In this document: piece by piece, positions 1-7,908 of the stretch | Layout: each line of letters begins with the position of its first letter | How positions within the stretch are numbered: position 1 is the stretch's first letter | Origin: Rhodospirillales bacterium | GTDB taxonomy: Bacteria; Pseudomonadota; Alphaproteobacteria; CACIAM-22H2 | DNA: 17,380 nt | NCBI GenBank assembly: GCA_016195145.1 | Contig: JACQAF010000278.1 | Coordinates: 1 to 17,380, forward strand | Direction: 5' to 3' | Notes under the pieces: generated by a model | Database searches by the model: none | Seen by the model: only the letters and a program-made list of their open reading frames with translations | What the model was told of the DNA's origin: nothing | Made by a program: the position numbers and the translations under genes

Positions 1-1095
1 ACCAACATGAACGTCAACGAGGTGATCGCCAACCGGGCCAACGAGATTCTCGGCTCGCCTCTCGGCTCGCGCTCGCCGGTCCATCCCAACGATCATGTCA
101 ATTTCGGCCAGTCGTCGAACGACAGCTTTCCCACCGCCATGCACATCGCCGCGGTGGCGGAAATCCATGACGTTCTCCTCCCCGGTCTCGGCCGGTTGCG
201 CGACGCGCTCGCTGCAAAGGCCGCGGAATTCGCCCCCGTCATCAAGGTCGGCCGCACCCATCTTCAGGACGCCGTGCCGATGACCCTCGGCCAGGAATTC
301 GGCGCCTGGCTCCGTCAGGTCGAATACGGCCTGGCGCGCATCGAGGGAACGCTGCCCCGGTTGTACTGGCTGGCGCAGGGGGCGACGGCCGTCGGCACCG
401 GGCTCAACGCCCATGTCGCCTTCGCCGCGCGCTTCGCGCAGGAACTGGCGCGGCTCACCAACCTGCCCTTCATGCCCGCCCCCGACAAATTCGAGGCGAT
501 CGCCGCCCACGACGCCATCGTCGAATGCTCGGGCGCGCTCAATACCGTCGCCGCCTCGCTGACGAAAATCGCCAACGATGTCCGCCTGCTTGCCTCGGGT
601 CCGCGCTGCGGCCTCGGCGAGATCGCGATTCCCGAAAACGAGCCCGGCTCATCGATCATGCCGGGCAAGGCCAACCCGACCCAGGCCGAGGCCCTGACCA
701 TGGTCGCGGCCCAGGTCATGGGCAATCACGTCACCATCACCATCGCCGGCGCGTCGGGGCATTTGCAGCTCAACGTATTCAAGCCGGTGATGATCTATAA
801 TCTCCTGCAGTCGATCCGCCTGCTTGGCGATGCCGCCGCCAGCTTCGCCGATAACTGCGTCGCCGGCATCGTCGCCAATCGCGAGCGGCTCGCCCGGATG
901 GTCGAACGTTCGCTGATGCTGGTTACTGCGCTCAACCCGCATATCGGCTACGATAACTCGGCCCGCATCGCCAAATACGCCGCCGAGCACGACCTGACCC
1001 TCAAGGAGGCGGCGGTCACCCTCGGCCTGGTGACCGAGGACGAATTCGACCGTTGGGTGCTGCCCGACAACATGCTGGGACCGAAAGCCGATTGA
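1..1095 (+). CDS. fumC: Class II fumarate hydratase, 5' end missing
   Basis: Fumarase interconverts fumarate and L-malate in the TCA cycle in the cytoplasm; class II enzymes are iron-independent homotetramers. The reading frame is already open at base 1 (T-N before the first Met at base 7), and in the family the segment 'NMNxNEVxANRA' lies about 100 residues into a protein of roughly 465 aa. The N-terminal domain is therefore outside the window and the Met at base 7 is not the start. Visible family signatures are GRTHLQDAVP (bases about 250-279, with the catalytic-type His) and the mobile SS-loop signature GSSIMPGKANPTQ (bases 646-684). The aspartase and argininosuccinate lyase relatives share the SS-loop, but the NMNxNE and GRTHLQDAVP segments favour fumarase. 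The stop is TGA at 1093-1095. The next gene begins 4 bp later on the same strand, so the two are probably co-transcribed. Confidence 0.95.
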   Translation, partial: TNMNVNEVIANRANEILGSPLGSRSPVHPNDHVNFGQSSNDSFPTAMHIAAVAEIHDVLLPGLGRLRDALAAKAAEFAPVIKVGRTHLQDAVPMTLGQEFGAWLRQVEYGLARIEGTLPRLYWLAQGATAVGTGLNAHVAFAARFAQELARLTNLPFMPAPDKFEAIAAHDAIVECSGALNTVAASLTKIANDVRLLASGPRCGLGEIAIPENEPGSSIMPGKANPTQAEALTMVAAQVMGNHVTITIAGASGHLQLNVFKPVMIYNLLQSIRLLGDAAASFADNCVAGIVANRERLARMVERSLMLVTALNPHIGYDNSARIAKYAAEHDLTLKEAAVTLGLVTEDEFDRWVLPDNMLGPKAD

Positions 1096-1099
1096 CGCC

Positions 1100-1399
1100 A
1101 TGTCCGACGCCATCCTCAAACGCTCGGTGATCATCGCCGGCCATCGGACCAGCGTTTCGCTGGAGCCGGAATTCTGGACGGCGCTCAAGGACATCGCGCG
1201 GCGGCGCAGCCTGTCGATCAACGATCTGGTCACCGAGGTCGACAAGGGCCGGCGCGGCAATCTGTCGAGCGCGCTGCGGGTTTTTGTGCTGGCGACGGTA
1301 CAGGGCCAGCTTTCGCCAGCCGCCCCGCCGACCCCCGCCGCCCCGACCAGCGCGCCGATGCCGGCGCTGCCGGCGAGCGAGCGGGACACTGGCTCGTAA
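1100..1399 (+). CDS. Ribbon-helix-helix domain protein (RHH_4-like)
   Basis: This 99-aa protein probably acts as a small DNA-binding or regulatory protein. A beta strand with basic residues (KRSVIIAGHRTSVSLEPEF, residues 8-26) is followed by two predicted helices (ALKDIARRR and SINDLVTEVDKGR) and a third (SSALRVFVLATVQ). This arrangement matches the alphaproteobacterial ribbon-helix-helix family of the RHH_4 type (Arc/MetJ-like fold). The last 25 residues are a low-complexity Ala/Pro tail, probably disordered. The gene starts 4 bp after the fumC stop with only a weak ribosome-binding site, which suggests coupling to fumC translation. Small RHH proteins next to fumC are, from memory, a recurrent arrangement in Alphaproteobacteria. 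Its target is unknown. It ends 13 bp before the convergent AsmA stop; a short CCGGC/GCCGG inverted repeat at 1400-1412 fills that gap. Confidence 0.82.
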   Translation: MSDAILKRSVIIAGHRTSVSLEPEFWTALKDIARRRSLSINDLVTEVDKGRRGNLSSALRVFVLATVQGQLSPAAPPTPAAPTSAPMPALPASERDTGS

Positions 1400-1412
1400 C
1401 CGGCGACGCCGG

Positions 1413-4400
1413 CTACGGCTTGCCGCGCCGCAGCATATAGCCCTGCATCTTGTCGATATCGAAGACGTAGCGCGGCGAATCCAGCCCGCCCGACAGCTTG
1501 AGCGCCAGCGGCGGCATGTCGGCGAGTTCGCTAAGACGGAATTCGCTGGCGAGGTCGACCGCCCAGCGCCCGAGATCGATCGCGCCGCGCGTACGCCCCT
1601 CGCCCGTCGGCCCGATAAGCCGCAGATCGTCGGTGCGCACCACGCCATTTTCGATGCGGAAATTGCCGTCGAGTGCGGTGAAAATCGTCCGCCCCCGGCC
1701 GAAGCCGAGCCGCGCCAGGGTGACGATGTCGAGCGGCGCATCGCCGCCGCGCTTCAGCCGCTCGCCCACCGCCTGCAGGTCAAGGCCGTCAATCGTCGCC
1801 TCGCGCGATTTAAGCGTCGCCTGGCCGTTCAAGCCCGCGATCAGCGCCGCGGCGCTATCGCCCTTCGTCGCAAGGTCGAGCGTCAGGTCGGACCGGCCGC
1901 CAATGGCGTTGGCGCCGGCGAGCGCCGCCAGCGCGGTTTTCAGATCCGCCCCGTCGAGGCGGAAGCGGCCGCGAAGCGCCGGCTCGCCCGTAGCATCGAG
2001 CGTGCCGGTCATGTCGAGCCGGCCGCCATAAAGCGCGCCAGTCATCCGGCGGATGTCGAACACGCCGCCGGCGAGCGACGCCACGAGCTTCGCGTCGGCA
2101 AGATGCATCGTCCCGAGGGCAAGCGTGCGCGCATCGAGCGTTACATCGCCGCCAAATTCGCGCCATGCGCCGAAATCGAGGCGTTCGAGCGACCAGCCGC
2201 CCGGCGAGCGCCCCGGCGGCGGCCGGAGCGCCGGCGCACGGGCGATGCTCGGCCGGAAGGGCGCCACAGGCGGCGGTGCTGCAGCCGCACCGGCGAACAG
2301 CGGATCGAGACGAATCTCGTTGCCTGACAATTCGGCGATAAGCTTCGGTTGCGGGCCGGAGAGATCGAGCCGCACCTTGCCGGCGATTTCCATCTCGCCG
2401 AGCCGCAGCGCCAGATCGTCAAGCGTCACGTTCGCCCCGTCCTCGGTCGCAAGGCGCCCCTTCAACGCCAGCGCCACGCCCGGCGGTCCCCCGCCGAGCC
2501 CGGCGAAACGCATCACCCGCCCGGCATCGGACGAACGCAGATCGACGTCGAGGGTGGTCGCCGGCCAGCGGCCGGCGGTCACGCGGCCGAGCGAGCCGCT
2601 CGCCCGCAGGGTCGCGCCGACGAAGTCGCGCGCCGCAAGCTCGGTCAGCGCCAGCCGCCCGTCGCGCAAGGTGCCGTCGAACACGATGCCTTCGATCGGC
2701 TGGCCGTCCCAGGTCAGGCTGCCGATCCGCAGCCGCATCGCGGCGTCGAAGCGGTCGGCGAATCCCGGGCCGTTGGCGGTCGGGCCAGCCGCAGGTGCGG
2801 CGGCGAGCCGAGGCTGCGCCGGTTCGGTCGGCACGGCGGCGGCGCGTTTTGGCGGCCAGTAAGCGTCGAGATTGAACTGGTCGAGGCGGATATCGGCGCC
2901 AAAGGCCGGCCGACGGCCCCACGCCAATGTCACGCCGCCCGACAGCTTCGAGCTGTCGAAGCGCATGTCGATGCCGGCGATCTCCAGCCGCGAGAGCGGC
3001 CCGCGCAGGCGCGCCGTGCCCTCGAAGCGGCGCAACCGGTCGGCGGGCACCGCCGCCGCATCCATACCCAGCCAGCCGAGAAACCCGCGCAGATTATCCG
3101 ACGCGATATCGAGCGCCCCATCGACCTGCGGCGCGCCATTGACGAACGACAACTGGCCGAACGCCGAAACATCCGAACCGCCGGGAAGCTGCGCCGCCGC
3201 CTGGTTGATGATCAGGTCGCCGCGTTGCAGGGCGGCGTTGATCCGCACCTGGCGGACGATTCCCCCGCCCAGGGCAAGCGCATCGACCATCAGGTCGAAT
3301 GTCGCATCGAAACCGTCCGGCAGGGCGTTGGCGACGGCGGTCAGCGGCGGCTTCGGCACCGCAAGCACGGCGCCCGGGGGCGATGGCGTTCGCGGCGCGG
3401 CCGCCTCGGCGGCCGGACGCACAGCGCCGAGCTTATCGAGATCGAGGCTGCTGACGACCAACGCCAGATCGACCACCGGCGGCGCGCCAAAGGCGAAGCT
3501 GCCGGCGCCGCCTGCGTTGACGTCGCCGAGTTGCAGCGACAAATCGTTGGCCGAGACGCCGTTTGCCGCCGCCGCCACCGTCCCGGCAAAAGCGAAGGGC
3601 TGGGCCAGCGCGCCGGCAAATAGCGCATCCGCCCTCGGCGCCAGATCGAGCGGACGCAGCGCCGCGACGAGATTGACCCCTTCGACCTGCAGCTTGCCCT
3701 CGATCCGCGCCCTGCCGCTCGTCCGCCCAAAAACGCCGCGATACTGGAATCGCGCCAGGCCGGGCCGCAATTCGGCGTTGAGCGCGACCGAGGTCGGCCG
3801 CGATCCGATCAGGCTGCCCACCGTCGCATCGAACCCGAACGGCAACCCGCCGACCGCCGCGCTGCCATTGGCGCGCAGCGGCCCGTCCAGCGAATCGGCC
3901 GAAAGTCGCGCATCGAAACGATCGAGCGCAAAATGCGCGCCGTTGCGCGCATCGCGCCATTCGAGATGTCCGTTTTCGACTGTCAGGCGAACCAGGCGTA
4001 TATTGGCCGCCGCCCCGCCCGCCACCGGAGCCGCGCCGACGGATGCGGCTTCCTCGGGATCGGTATCCCAGTTCCGCCGGCCGTCGGCCAGCACGGCAAG
4101 CACAATCGCCGGATCGACCAGCCGCACGCTCGCGGCTTCCAGCCGGCCGGCAAAAAGGGCATTCCAGGACAGACGGATGTCGAGTTCGCGCGCCGTCGCC
4201 AGGGCCGGCATACCCTCGCCCCGGCGGCGCAGCAGGCTGACCTCGCTCGCCCGCAGGCGCGGAACCGGCAGGAGCGAAGCATCGAGATGCCCGTCGATGA
4301 CGACGGTTCGCCCGATGGCTGTCCCGACGCGGTCGGCGATCCGGTCCTTATATACGTTCCAGTCGATGAACGACGGCGCGACCAGCCCGGCCGCGAGAAC

Positions 4401-4442
4401 GACGATCGCCAGCGCCCCGACCGCAATCCACAGCTTGCGCAC
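1413..4442 (-). CDS. AsmA family protein
   Basis: This 1009-aa inner-membrane-anchored protein faces the periplasm. It has one N-terminal transmembrane segment (residues 4-26, LWIAVGALAIVVLAAGLVAP), then the AsmA-type opening 'FIDWNVYKDRI' and a long beta-rich repetitive body typical of AsmA/TamB-like bridge proteins. Proline/alanine-rich linkers near residues 345-370, 540-570 and 740-770 separate the body into blocks. The C-terminal block contains the recurrent 'LxG..L...G...LRGRFRLDGADL' style segments and ends in YMLRRGKP. AsmA-family proteins are linked to outer-membrane biogenesis and phospholipid transport between membranes; the exact role here is inferred. The start is GTG at 4442, with GGAGG at 4447-4451 four bases upstream; the ATG at 4444-4446 is in another frame. 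It lies 27 bp downstream of the P-type ATPase on the same strand, so co-transcription is possible. Confidence 0.85.
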   Translation of the reverse strand: MRKLWIAVGALAIVVLAAGLVAPSFIDWNVYKDRIADRVGTAIGRTVVIDGHLDASLLPVPRLRASEVSLLRRRGEGMPALATARELDIRLSWNALFAGRLEAASVRLVDPAIVLAVLADGRRNWDTDPEEAASVGAAPVAGGAAANIRLVRLTVENGHLEWRDARNGAHFALDRFDARLSADSLDGPLRANGSAAVGGLPFGFDATVGSLIGSRPTSVALNAELRPGLARFQYRGVFGRTSGRARIEGKLQVEGVNLVAALRPLDLAPRADALFAGALAQPFAFAGTVAAAANGVSANDLSLQLGDVNAGGAGSFAFGAPPVVDLALVVSSLDLDKLGAVRPAAEAAAPRTPSPPGAVLAVPKPPLTAVANALPDGFDATFDLMVDALALGGGIVRQVRINAALQRGDLIINQAAAQLPGGSDVSAFGQLSFVNGAPQVDGALDIASDNLRGFLGWLGMDAAAVPADRLRRFEGTARLRGPLSRLEIAGIDMRFDSSKLSGGVTLAWGRRPAFGADIRLDQFNLDAYWPPKRAAAVPTEPAQPRLAAAPAAGPTANGPGFADRFDAAMRLRIGSLTWDGQPIEGIVFDGTLRDGRLALTELAARDFVGATLRASGSLGRVTAGRWPATTLDVDLRSSDAGRVMRFAGLGGGPPGVALALKGRLATEDGANVTLDDLALRLGEMEIAGKVRLDLSGPQPKLIAELSGNEIRLDPLFAGAAAAPPPVAPFRPSIARAPALRPPPGRSPGGWSLERLDFGAWREFGGDVTLDARTLALGTMHLADAKLVASLAGGVFDIRRMTGALYGGRLDMTGTLDATGEPALRGRFRLDGADLKTALAALAGANAIGGRSDLTLDLATKGDSAAALIAGLNGQATLKSREATIDGLDLQAVGERLKRGGDAPLDIVTLARLGFGRGRTIFTALDGNFRIENGVVRTDDLRLIGPTGEGRTRGAIDLGRWAVDLASEFRLSELADMPPLALKLSGGLDSPRYVFDIDKMQGYMLRRGKP

Positions 4443-4469
4443 GCATCCTCCGCTGCCAATGACCCCGGC

Positions 4470-7157
4470 TCAAGTATAAGCCAAGCGGTCGCGGCGGCGA
4501 CGGAAGAACTTATAGGCTTCGATCGCGATCAGGAAAACCGCGCCCACCCCGATAACCGCCAGCCAGGTAGCGAGATCGACCGGCCGGATGGCCAGAACCT
4601 CGCGTAAACCGGGGGTAAACATGGCAGCAATATGAATGCTCTGAGCCCCCACCACGCCCAGTATGAGCAGCGGGTTGGCGCGAAACGGCACCGCGAAAAC
4701 CGAGCGCGTTTCGGAACGGCAATTGAACGTCTGGACGTTTTCGAACGTCACCATAAGCAGAACCAGGACATTGCGCGCCGCTGCCTCGTCCCACCCGGCC
4801 GCCAGCAGCGCGGCGAAACAGAGAAAGCCGAGCGTTCCCATCGCCGCTCCGGAAACCAGCGTCGCCTCGATAAGGCGGCGATCGAAGAGCGGCTGCTCGG
4901 GCGGCCGCGGCGGCCGGTTAAGCGCGCCCGGTTCCCCCGCCTCGAAGGCGAGAAACTTGTCTTGGATGCCGTTGGTGACGATATTGAGCCATAGGAGCTG
5001 CACCGCCGTCATCGGCAGCGGCAGGCCGGCGATCTGCGCGAGCACGAAAACGACGATTTCCGCGGCGCCGGTCGAGATCAGCAGCAGAACCACTTTGCGC
5101 ACATTGTCGTAGGCGATCCGCCCCTGCTCGATGCCGGCGACGATGGAGGTGAAATTATCGTCGGTCAGGATCAGGTCGCCGGCGGCGCGGGCGGCGTCGG
5201 TGCCGCTGCGGCCCATGGCGACGCCGATATGCGCCGCGTGCAGTGCCGGCGCGTCGTTGACACCGTCGCCGGTGACGGCGACGAAATGGCCGGCGCGGCG
5301 CATCGCATCGACGATGGCGAGCTTCTGCCCCGGCTCGACGCGGGCGAAAATGCGCCCCCGCGCCACCGCCTCGTCGAACCGTAGCTCGTCGCCGGCCAGT
5401 GCCGCGAGCTGGGCCCCCGTCGCCACCTCCTCGTGCGCATGGGCGAGGCCAAGCTGACGGCCGATGGCGAACGCGGTTTCGGGGTGATCGCCGGTGACCA
5501 TCGCTACCTGCACGCCGGCACGCCGGCAGCGCGCGACCGCGCCCGGAACCTCGGGACGCACGGGATCGATCAGGCCGACGAAACCGAGAAACTCAAGCCC
5601 GTGCATGTCGGTCGCCGCCGTTCCGGCGACCCGGCCGCTGGCGACGGCGAGCACCCGGTAGCCCTGCCTCGCCATCTCGCTGGCCCGGGCAGCGAGCGCC
5701 TCGCGGTCAGCATCGCGGCACATCGGCAGCACCGATTCGGCGGCCCCCTTGACGCTGGCCCGTATCGCCTCGCCCTCGGCGTCGAAGCGGGCGGCATAGC
5801 GACGATGCGATTCGAACGGCATGGCCGCAACCGCCGGCCGATGCCGATGCAGCGTCACAGCATCGATTCCCAGCTTCGCCGCCAGCACGAGAAGCGCAAC
5901 GTCGACCGTATCGCCGACATGATGGGCCGTACCGTCGCCCGCCTCCCGCCAGCTCGCCTCGTTGCACAGGGCCCCCGCCTCGGCTAGCCGACGCACCGCC
6001 ATCTCGGCGTCAGCCGACAGCGGGCGGCCATCGGACAGCACCCGCCCGAGGGCGCTGTATCCCTCGCCCTCGACGTCGAGCGCGCCGGGGCCCGGCAGCC
6101 AGAGCCGCTTGACCGTAAGCTGGTTGACGGTCAGCGTCCCGGTCTTGTCGCTGGCGATGATCGTACACGCGCCCAGCCCCTCGACCGCCGGCAGGTTGCG
6201 GACGATGACGTTGTTCGCCGCCATGCGCCGGGACGCAATCGCAAGCGCGACGCTGATCGACACGGGCAGGCCTTCCGGAATCGCTGAAACGGCAAGCGCC
6301 ACGGCGACGAAGAATATGTCGACCGGTGGATGCCCCTGCCACATATACACTGCGGCGAGCACGGCAACCGCAGCGACAATGGCGAGGCCAAGTCCGCGGG
6401 TAAACAATTCCAGCCGCAGAATCAATGGCGGCGGGGCCGCTTCGGGTTCGGCAAGCGCGCCGGCGATCCGCCCGAGCTGGGTCTCCGACCCGGTCAGCGC
6501 CACCACGCCGGTCGCCCGGCCGGCGAGCACGGCGGTTCCGGCGTGCAACATCGTCACCCGGTCGCCGAGCGAAGCCGTATCGGGCAGCACCGCTTCGACC
6601 TGCTTCTCGACCGGCAGGGATTCGCCGGTCAGCAGCGATTCGTCCACCCGCAATTCATGGGCGCGTAACAGGCGCAGATCGGCCGGTACGCGTTGGCCCG
6701 ATTCCAGATCGACGATGTCGCCCGGTACCAGCGCCGCGCTGTCGACGCTGTGCCGCCAGCCATCGCGCCAGACGACCGCCTGCTGGACGACGAGGGCGTC
6801 GAGAGCGGCGGCGCCGCGCGCCGCCTGCCATTCCTGGCTGGTGCCGATCGAGGCGTTGACCAGCAACACGCCGCCGATGAACAGCGCGTCGCGCGCCTCG
6901 CCGATGATCACCGACACCAGCGCCGCAGCGAGCAATAGGTAGATCAGCGGGCTCTTGAACTGGCGGATGAAGATGAGGGCGAGATTGGGGCCGCCGTGGC
7001 GCGGCAATGCGTTGCGCCCGAACCGGGCGAGCCGCCGTTCGGCCTCGGCCGATCCAAGCCCCTCGCGTCCGACGCCGAGCGCGTCCAGCGTCGCTGCGGG
7101 ATCGAGCGCGTGCCACGGGCGCCCGGCATTGGCAGGAATGTCCGGTGTCGCGTCCAT
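4470..7157 (-). CDS. P-type cation-transporting ATPase (P2/Ca2+-ATPase-like)
   Basis: This 895-aa membrane pump is powered by ATP hydrolysis through an aspartyl-phosphate. Domains in order are: an N-terminal cation-ATPase domain (about residues 15-65); the first membrane pair (68-105); the actuator domain with TGES at 177-180; membrane segments 3-4 (253-312) with the ion-binding PEGLP at 294-298; the phosphorylation motif DKTGT at 337-341 (Asp337); the nucleotide-binding domain with KGAAE at 470-474; the HAD motif TGDGVNDAP at 629-637; and C-terminal membrane segments 5-10 (about 685-885). PEGLP and the N-terminal domain place it in the P2 group (SERCA/PMR1-like). Mapped on SERCA, the M4 Glu (E295), M5 Glu (E700), M6 Asn (N725) and Thr (T728) are kept, but the M6 Asp is Asn729 and the M5 Asn is Gly697. 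Ca2+ specificity is therefore uncertain. There is no strong Shine-Dalgarno before the ATG. An FNR/FixK-like site lies 39 bp upstream of the start codon. Confidence 0.92.
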   Translation of the reverse strand: MDATPDIPANAGRPWHALDPAATLDALGVGREGLGSAEAERRLARFGRNALPRHGGPNLALIFIRQFKSPLIYLLLAAALVSVIIGEARDALFIGGVLLVNASIGTSQEWQAARGAAALDALVVQQAVVWRDGWRHSVDSAALVPGDIVDLESGQRVPADLRLLRAHELRVDESLLTGESLPVEKQVEAVLPDTASLGDRVTMLHAGTAVLAGRATGVVALTGSETQLGRIAGALAEPEAAPPPLILRLELFTRGLGLAIVAAVAVLAAVYMWQGHPPVDIFFVAVALAVSAIPEGLPVSISVALAIASRRMAANNVIVRNLPAVEGLGACTIIASDKTGTLTVNQLTVKRLWLPGPGALDVEGEGYSALGRVLSDGRPLSADAEMAVRRLAEAGALCNEASWREAGDGTAHHVGDTVDVALLVLAAKLGIDAVTLHRHRPAVAAMPFESHRRYAARFDAEGEAIRASVKGAAESVLPMCRDADREALAARASEMARQGYRVLAVASGRVAGTAATDMHGLEFLGFVGLIDPVRPEVPGAVARCRRAGVQVAMVTGDHPETAFAIGRQLGLAHAHEEVATGAQLAALAGDELRFDEAVARGRIFARVEPGQKLAIVDAMRRAGHFVAVTGDGVNDAPALHAAHIGVAMGRSGTDAARAAGDLILTDDNFTSIVAGIEQGRIAYDNVRKVVLLLISTGAAEIVVFVLAQIAGLPLPMTAVQLLWLNIVTNGIQDKFLAFEAGEPGALNRPPRPPEQPLFDRRLIEATLVSGAAMGTLGFLCFAALLAAGWDEAAARNVLVLLMVTFENVQTFNCRSETRSVFAVPFRANPLLILGVVGAQSIHIAAMFTPGLREVLAIRPVDLATWLAVIGVGAVFLIAIEAYKFFRRRRDRLAYT

Positions 7158-7195
7158 CGAAGAATAATTCTAGCACCGGCTGGCCGGCGGCAACG

Positions 7196-7209
7196 TTGCG
7201 CTAGATCAA
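7196..7209. promoter_or_regulatory. FNR/FixK-like operator upstream of the P-type ATPase
   Basis: The 14-mer TTGCGCTAGATCAA fits the FixK-type pattern TTG(A/C)-N6-(T/G)CAA and is close to the FNR consensus TTGAT-N4-ATCAA. One half-site (ATCAA) is perfect and the other (TTGCG) matches at three of five positions. Its near edge is 38 bases from the ATPase ATG (7155-7157, minus strand). In a class II promoter such a site centres near -41 of the transcription start, which would place the start very close to the ATG. Regulation by oxygen limitation is an inference from the motif alone. Confidence 0.5.
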
Positions 7210-7355
7210 GCAGTGAATTCTGAGCGTCTCCGCCATAAGACGGTGAATCCGAGCGACGAATCCATTATCGGATATGGCGCTCATGCGGCTCGTTCTATCG
7301 CTTCCGGCATCGCTTTTACCTGCGGCAGCATCCGGCGACCGGGCGCACGACGCGG

Positions 7356-7589
7356 TTACGATGCGATGCGGCGCCTGCTCATAGGGCGAGTCAGCGCGGG
7401 CGCGCCCTTCCGCCACGCCGACGTGGTTTTGCATTGAGCGCAGATCCGCTCGCCGGCCCACTCGCTGCGGAACGTGGCGCTGCACCGAAGGCACTGGCGA
7501 AACTTGGGTAGGCCCCCAACGGACTGATCGGTTGGCGGATCTGTCGGGGCGGCAATATACATGGGAGGTTTCTTTGGGGAGATGCCCAT
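7356..7589 (-). CDS. Small zinc-ribbon-like (CX2C-X13-CX2C) protein
   Basis: This predicted 77-aa protein has two CxxC knuckles, CLRC and CAQC, separated by 13 residues, within 'FRSEWAGERIC'. It resembles many short alphaproteobacterial proteins with a C-x2-C ... SEWAGxRxCxxCK core that probably bind Zn2+. Its function is unknown, and DNA/RNA binding or a redox role are both open. The frame is open back to 7817, but that would overlap the neighbouring gene by 200 bases and the N-terminal extension looks non-coding. The ATG at 7587-7589 starts the protein 28 bp after the previous stop and fits the gene order. No clear Shine-Dalgarno precedes it; the ATG at 7560-7562 is an alternative. The C-terminus is basic (RPMSRRRIAS). 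Confidence 0.6.
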   Translation of the reverse strand: MGISPKKPPMYIAAPTDPPTDQSVGGLPKFRQCLRCSATFRSEWAGERICAQCKTTSAWRKGAPALTRPMSRRRIAS

Positions 7590-7617
7590 GTCTAATTCAA
7601 CCCGACTATCATCGGAG

Positions 7618-7908
7618 TCATGATAATTCTGTTCCTGCCATCGCCGCAGGAACAGCATCCCACAGCAGGGCAGCCGACAGATCGAGAGGGTCGACGTTAA
7701 CAATTTGGAGAACGCCCGAAAGTCCAGGATTCCGGCAAATTCGAATCCATGTTGAGGTTCGCTCGGCATTAAAAAACAAAGAGAAGAATCCGCCGCGTTC
7801 TTCGCGCGTCTCGACACTGTAGGTGCCGGATGGCTGCACTCCCTCCAGTCCCTTCAGTACGAAAGGCTGCATGAAGGTCGCCCGTTTACTATATGCACGC
7901 ATTTTCAT
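7618..7908 (-). CDS. Unnamed-family small protein, short paralogue downstream of hflC
   Basis: This 96-aa cytoplasmic-looking protein has no signal peptide or membrane segment. It aligns over most of its length with the protein at 10099-10521. Shared positions include R..., K..TF.xPF.L, V.PxGxYSVETxEE, then Ser, and DPxDLxAAL near the end, with one gap. I do not recognise a named domain. The family seems to be a small beta-rich module with a conserved G-x-YSVET-x-EE core. The start ATG (7906-7908) overlaps the hflC stop in an ATGA arrangement, implying translational coupling with hflC. The middle section (GGFFSLFFNAERTSTWIRICRN) is more diverged than in the paralogue, and the C-terminal tail is absent. 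Function is unknown; a partner or regulator of HflKC is only a guess from position. Confidence 0.65.
   Translation of the reverse strand: MKMRAYSKRATFMQPFVLKGLEGVQPSGTYSVETREERGGFFSLFFNAERTSTWIRICRNPGLSGVLQIVNVDPLDLSAALLWDAVPAAMAGTELS
7629..7655 (-). terminator. 10-bp perfect hairpin at the 3' end of the short paralogue gene
   Basis: CTGTTCCTGC and GCAGGAACAG (7629-7638 and 7646-7655) form a perfect 10-bp stem with a 7-base loop. On the minus-strand transcript it ends 9 bases before the stop codon of the 96-aa gene and is followed by AATTATCATG, which is A/U-rich but not a run of U. It could end or attenuate transcription of the hflKC group, or protect the 3' end of the message. It lies inside coding sequence, so selection on protein sequence also applies. 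Confidence 0.35.

Noticed and set aside
1400..1412. CCGGC/GCCGG inverted repeat as a bidirectional terminator
   Set aside because: The stem is only 5 bp with no U-run on either strand, and such repeats are frequent in GC-rich DNA.
649..1741. Long minus-strand frames opposite fumC and the ribbon-helix-helix gene
   Set aside because: They have Arg/Ser/Gly-rich shadow composition, overlap well-supported genes and carry no recognisable motif.
2872..4479. 535-residue plus-strand frame opposite the AsmA gene
   Set aside because: It is an antisense shadow in GC-rich DNA; the composition is Ser/Ala/Arg/Pro-rich, and the minus-strand frame has clear AsmA features.
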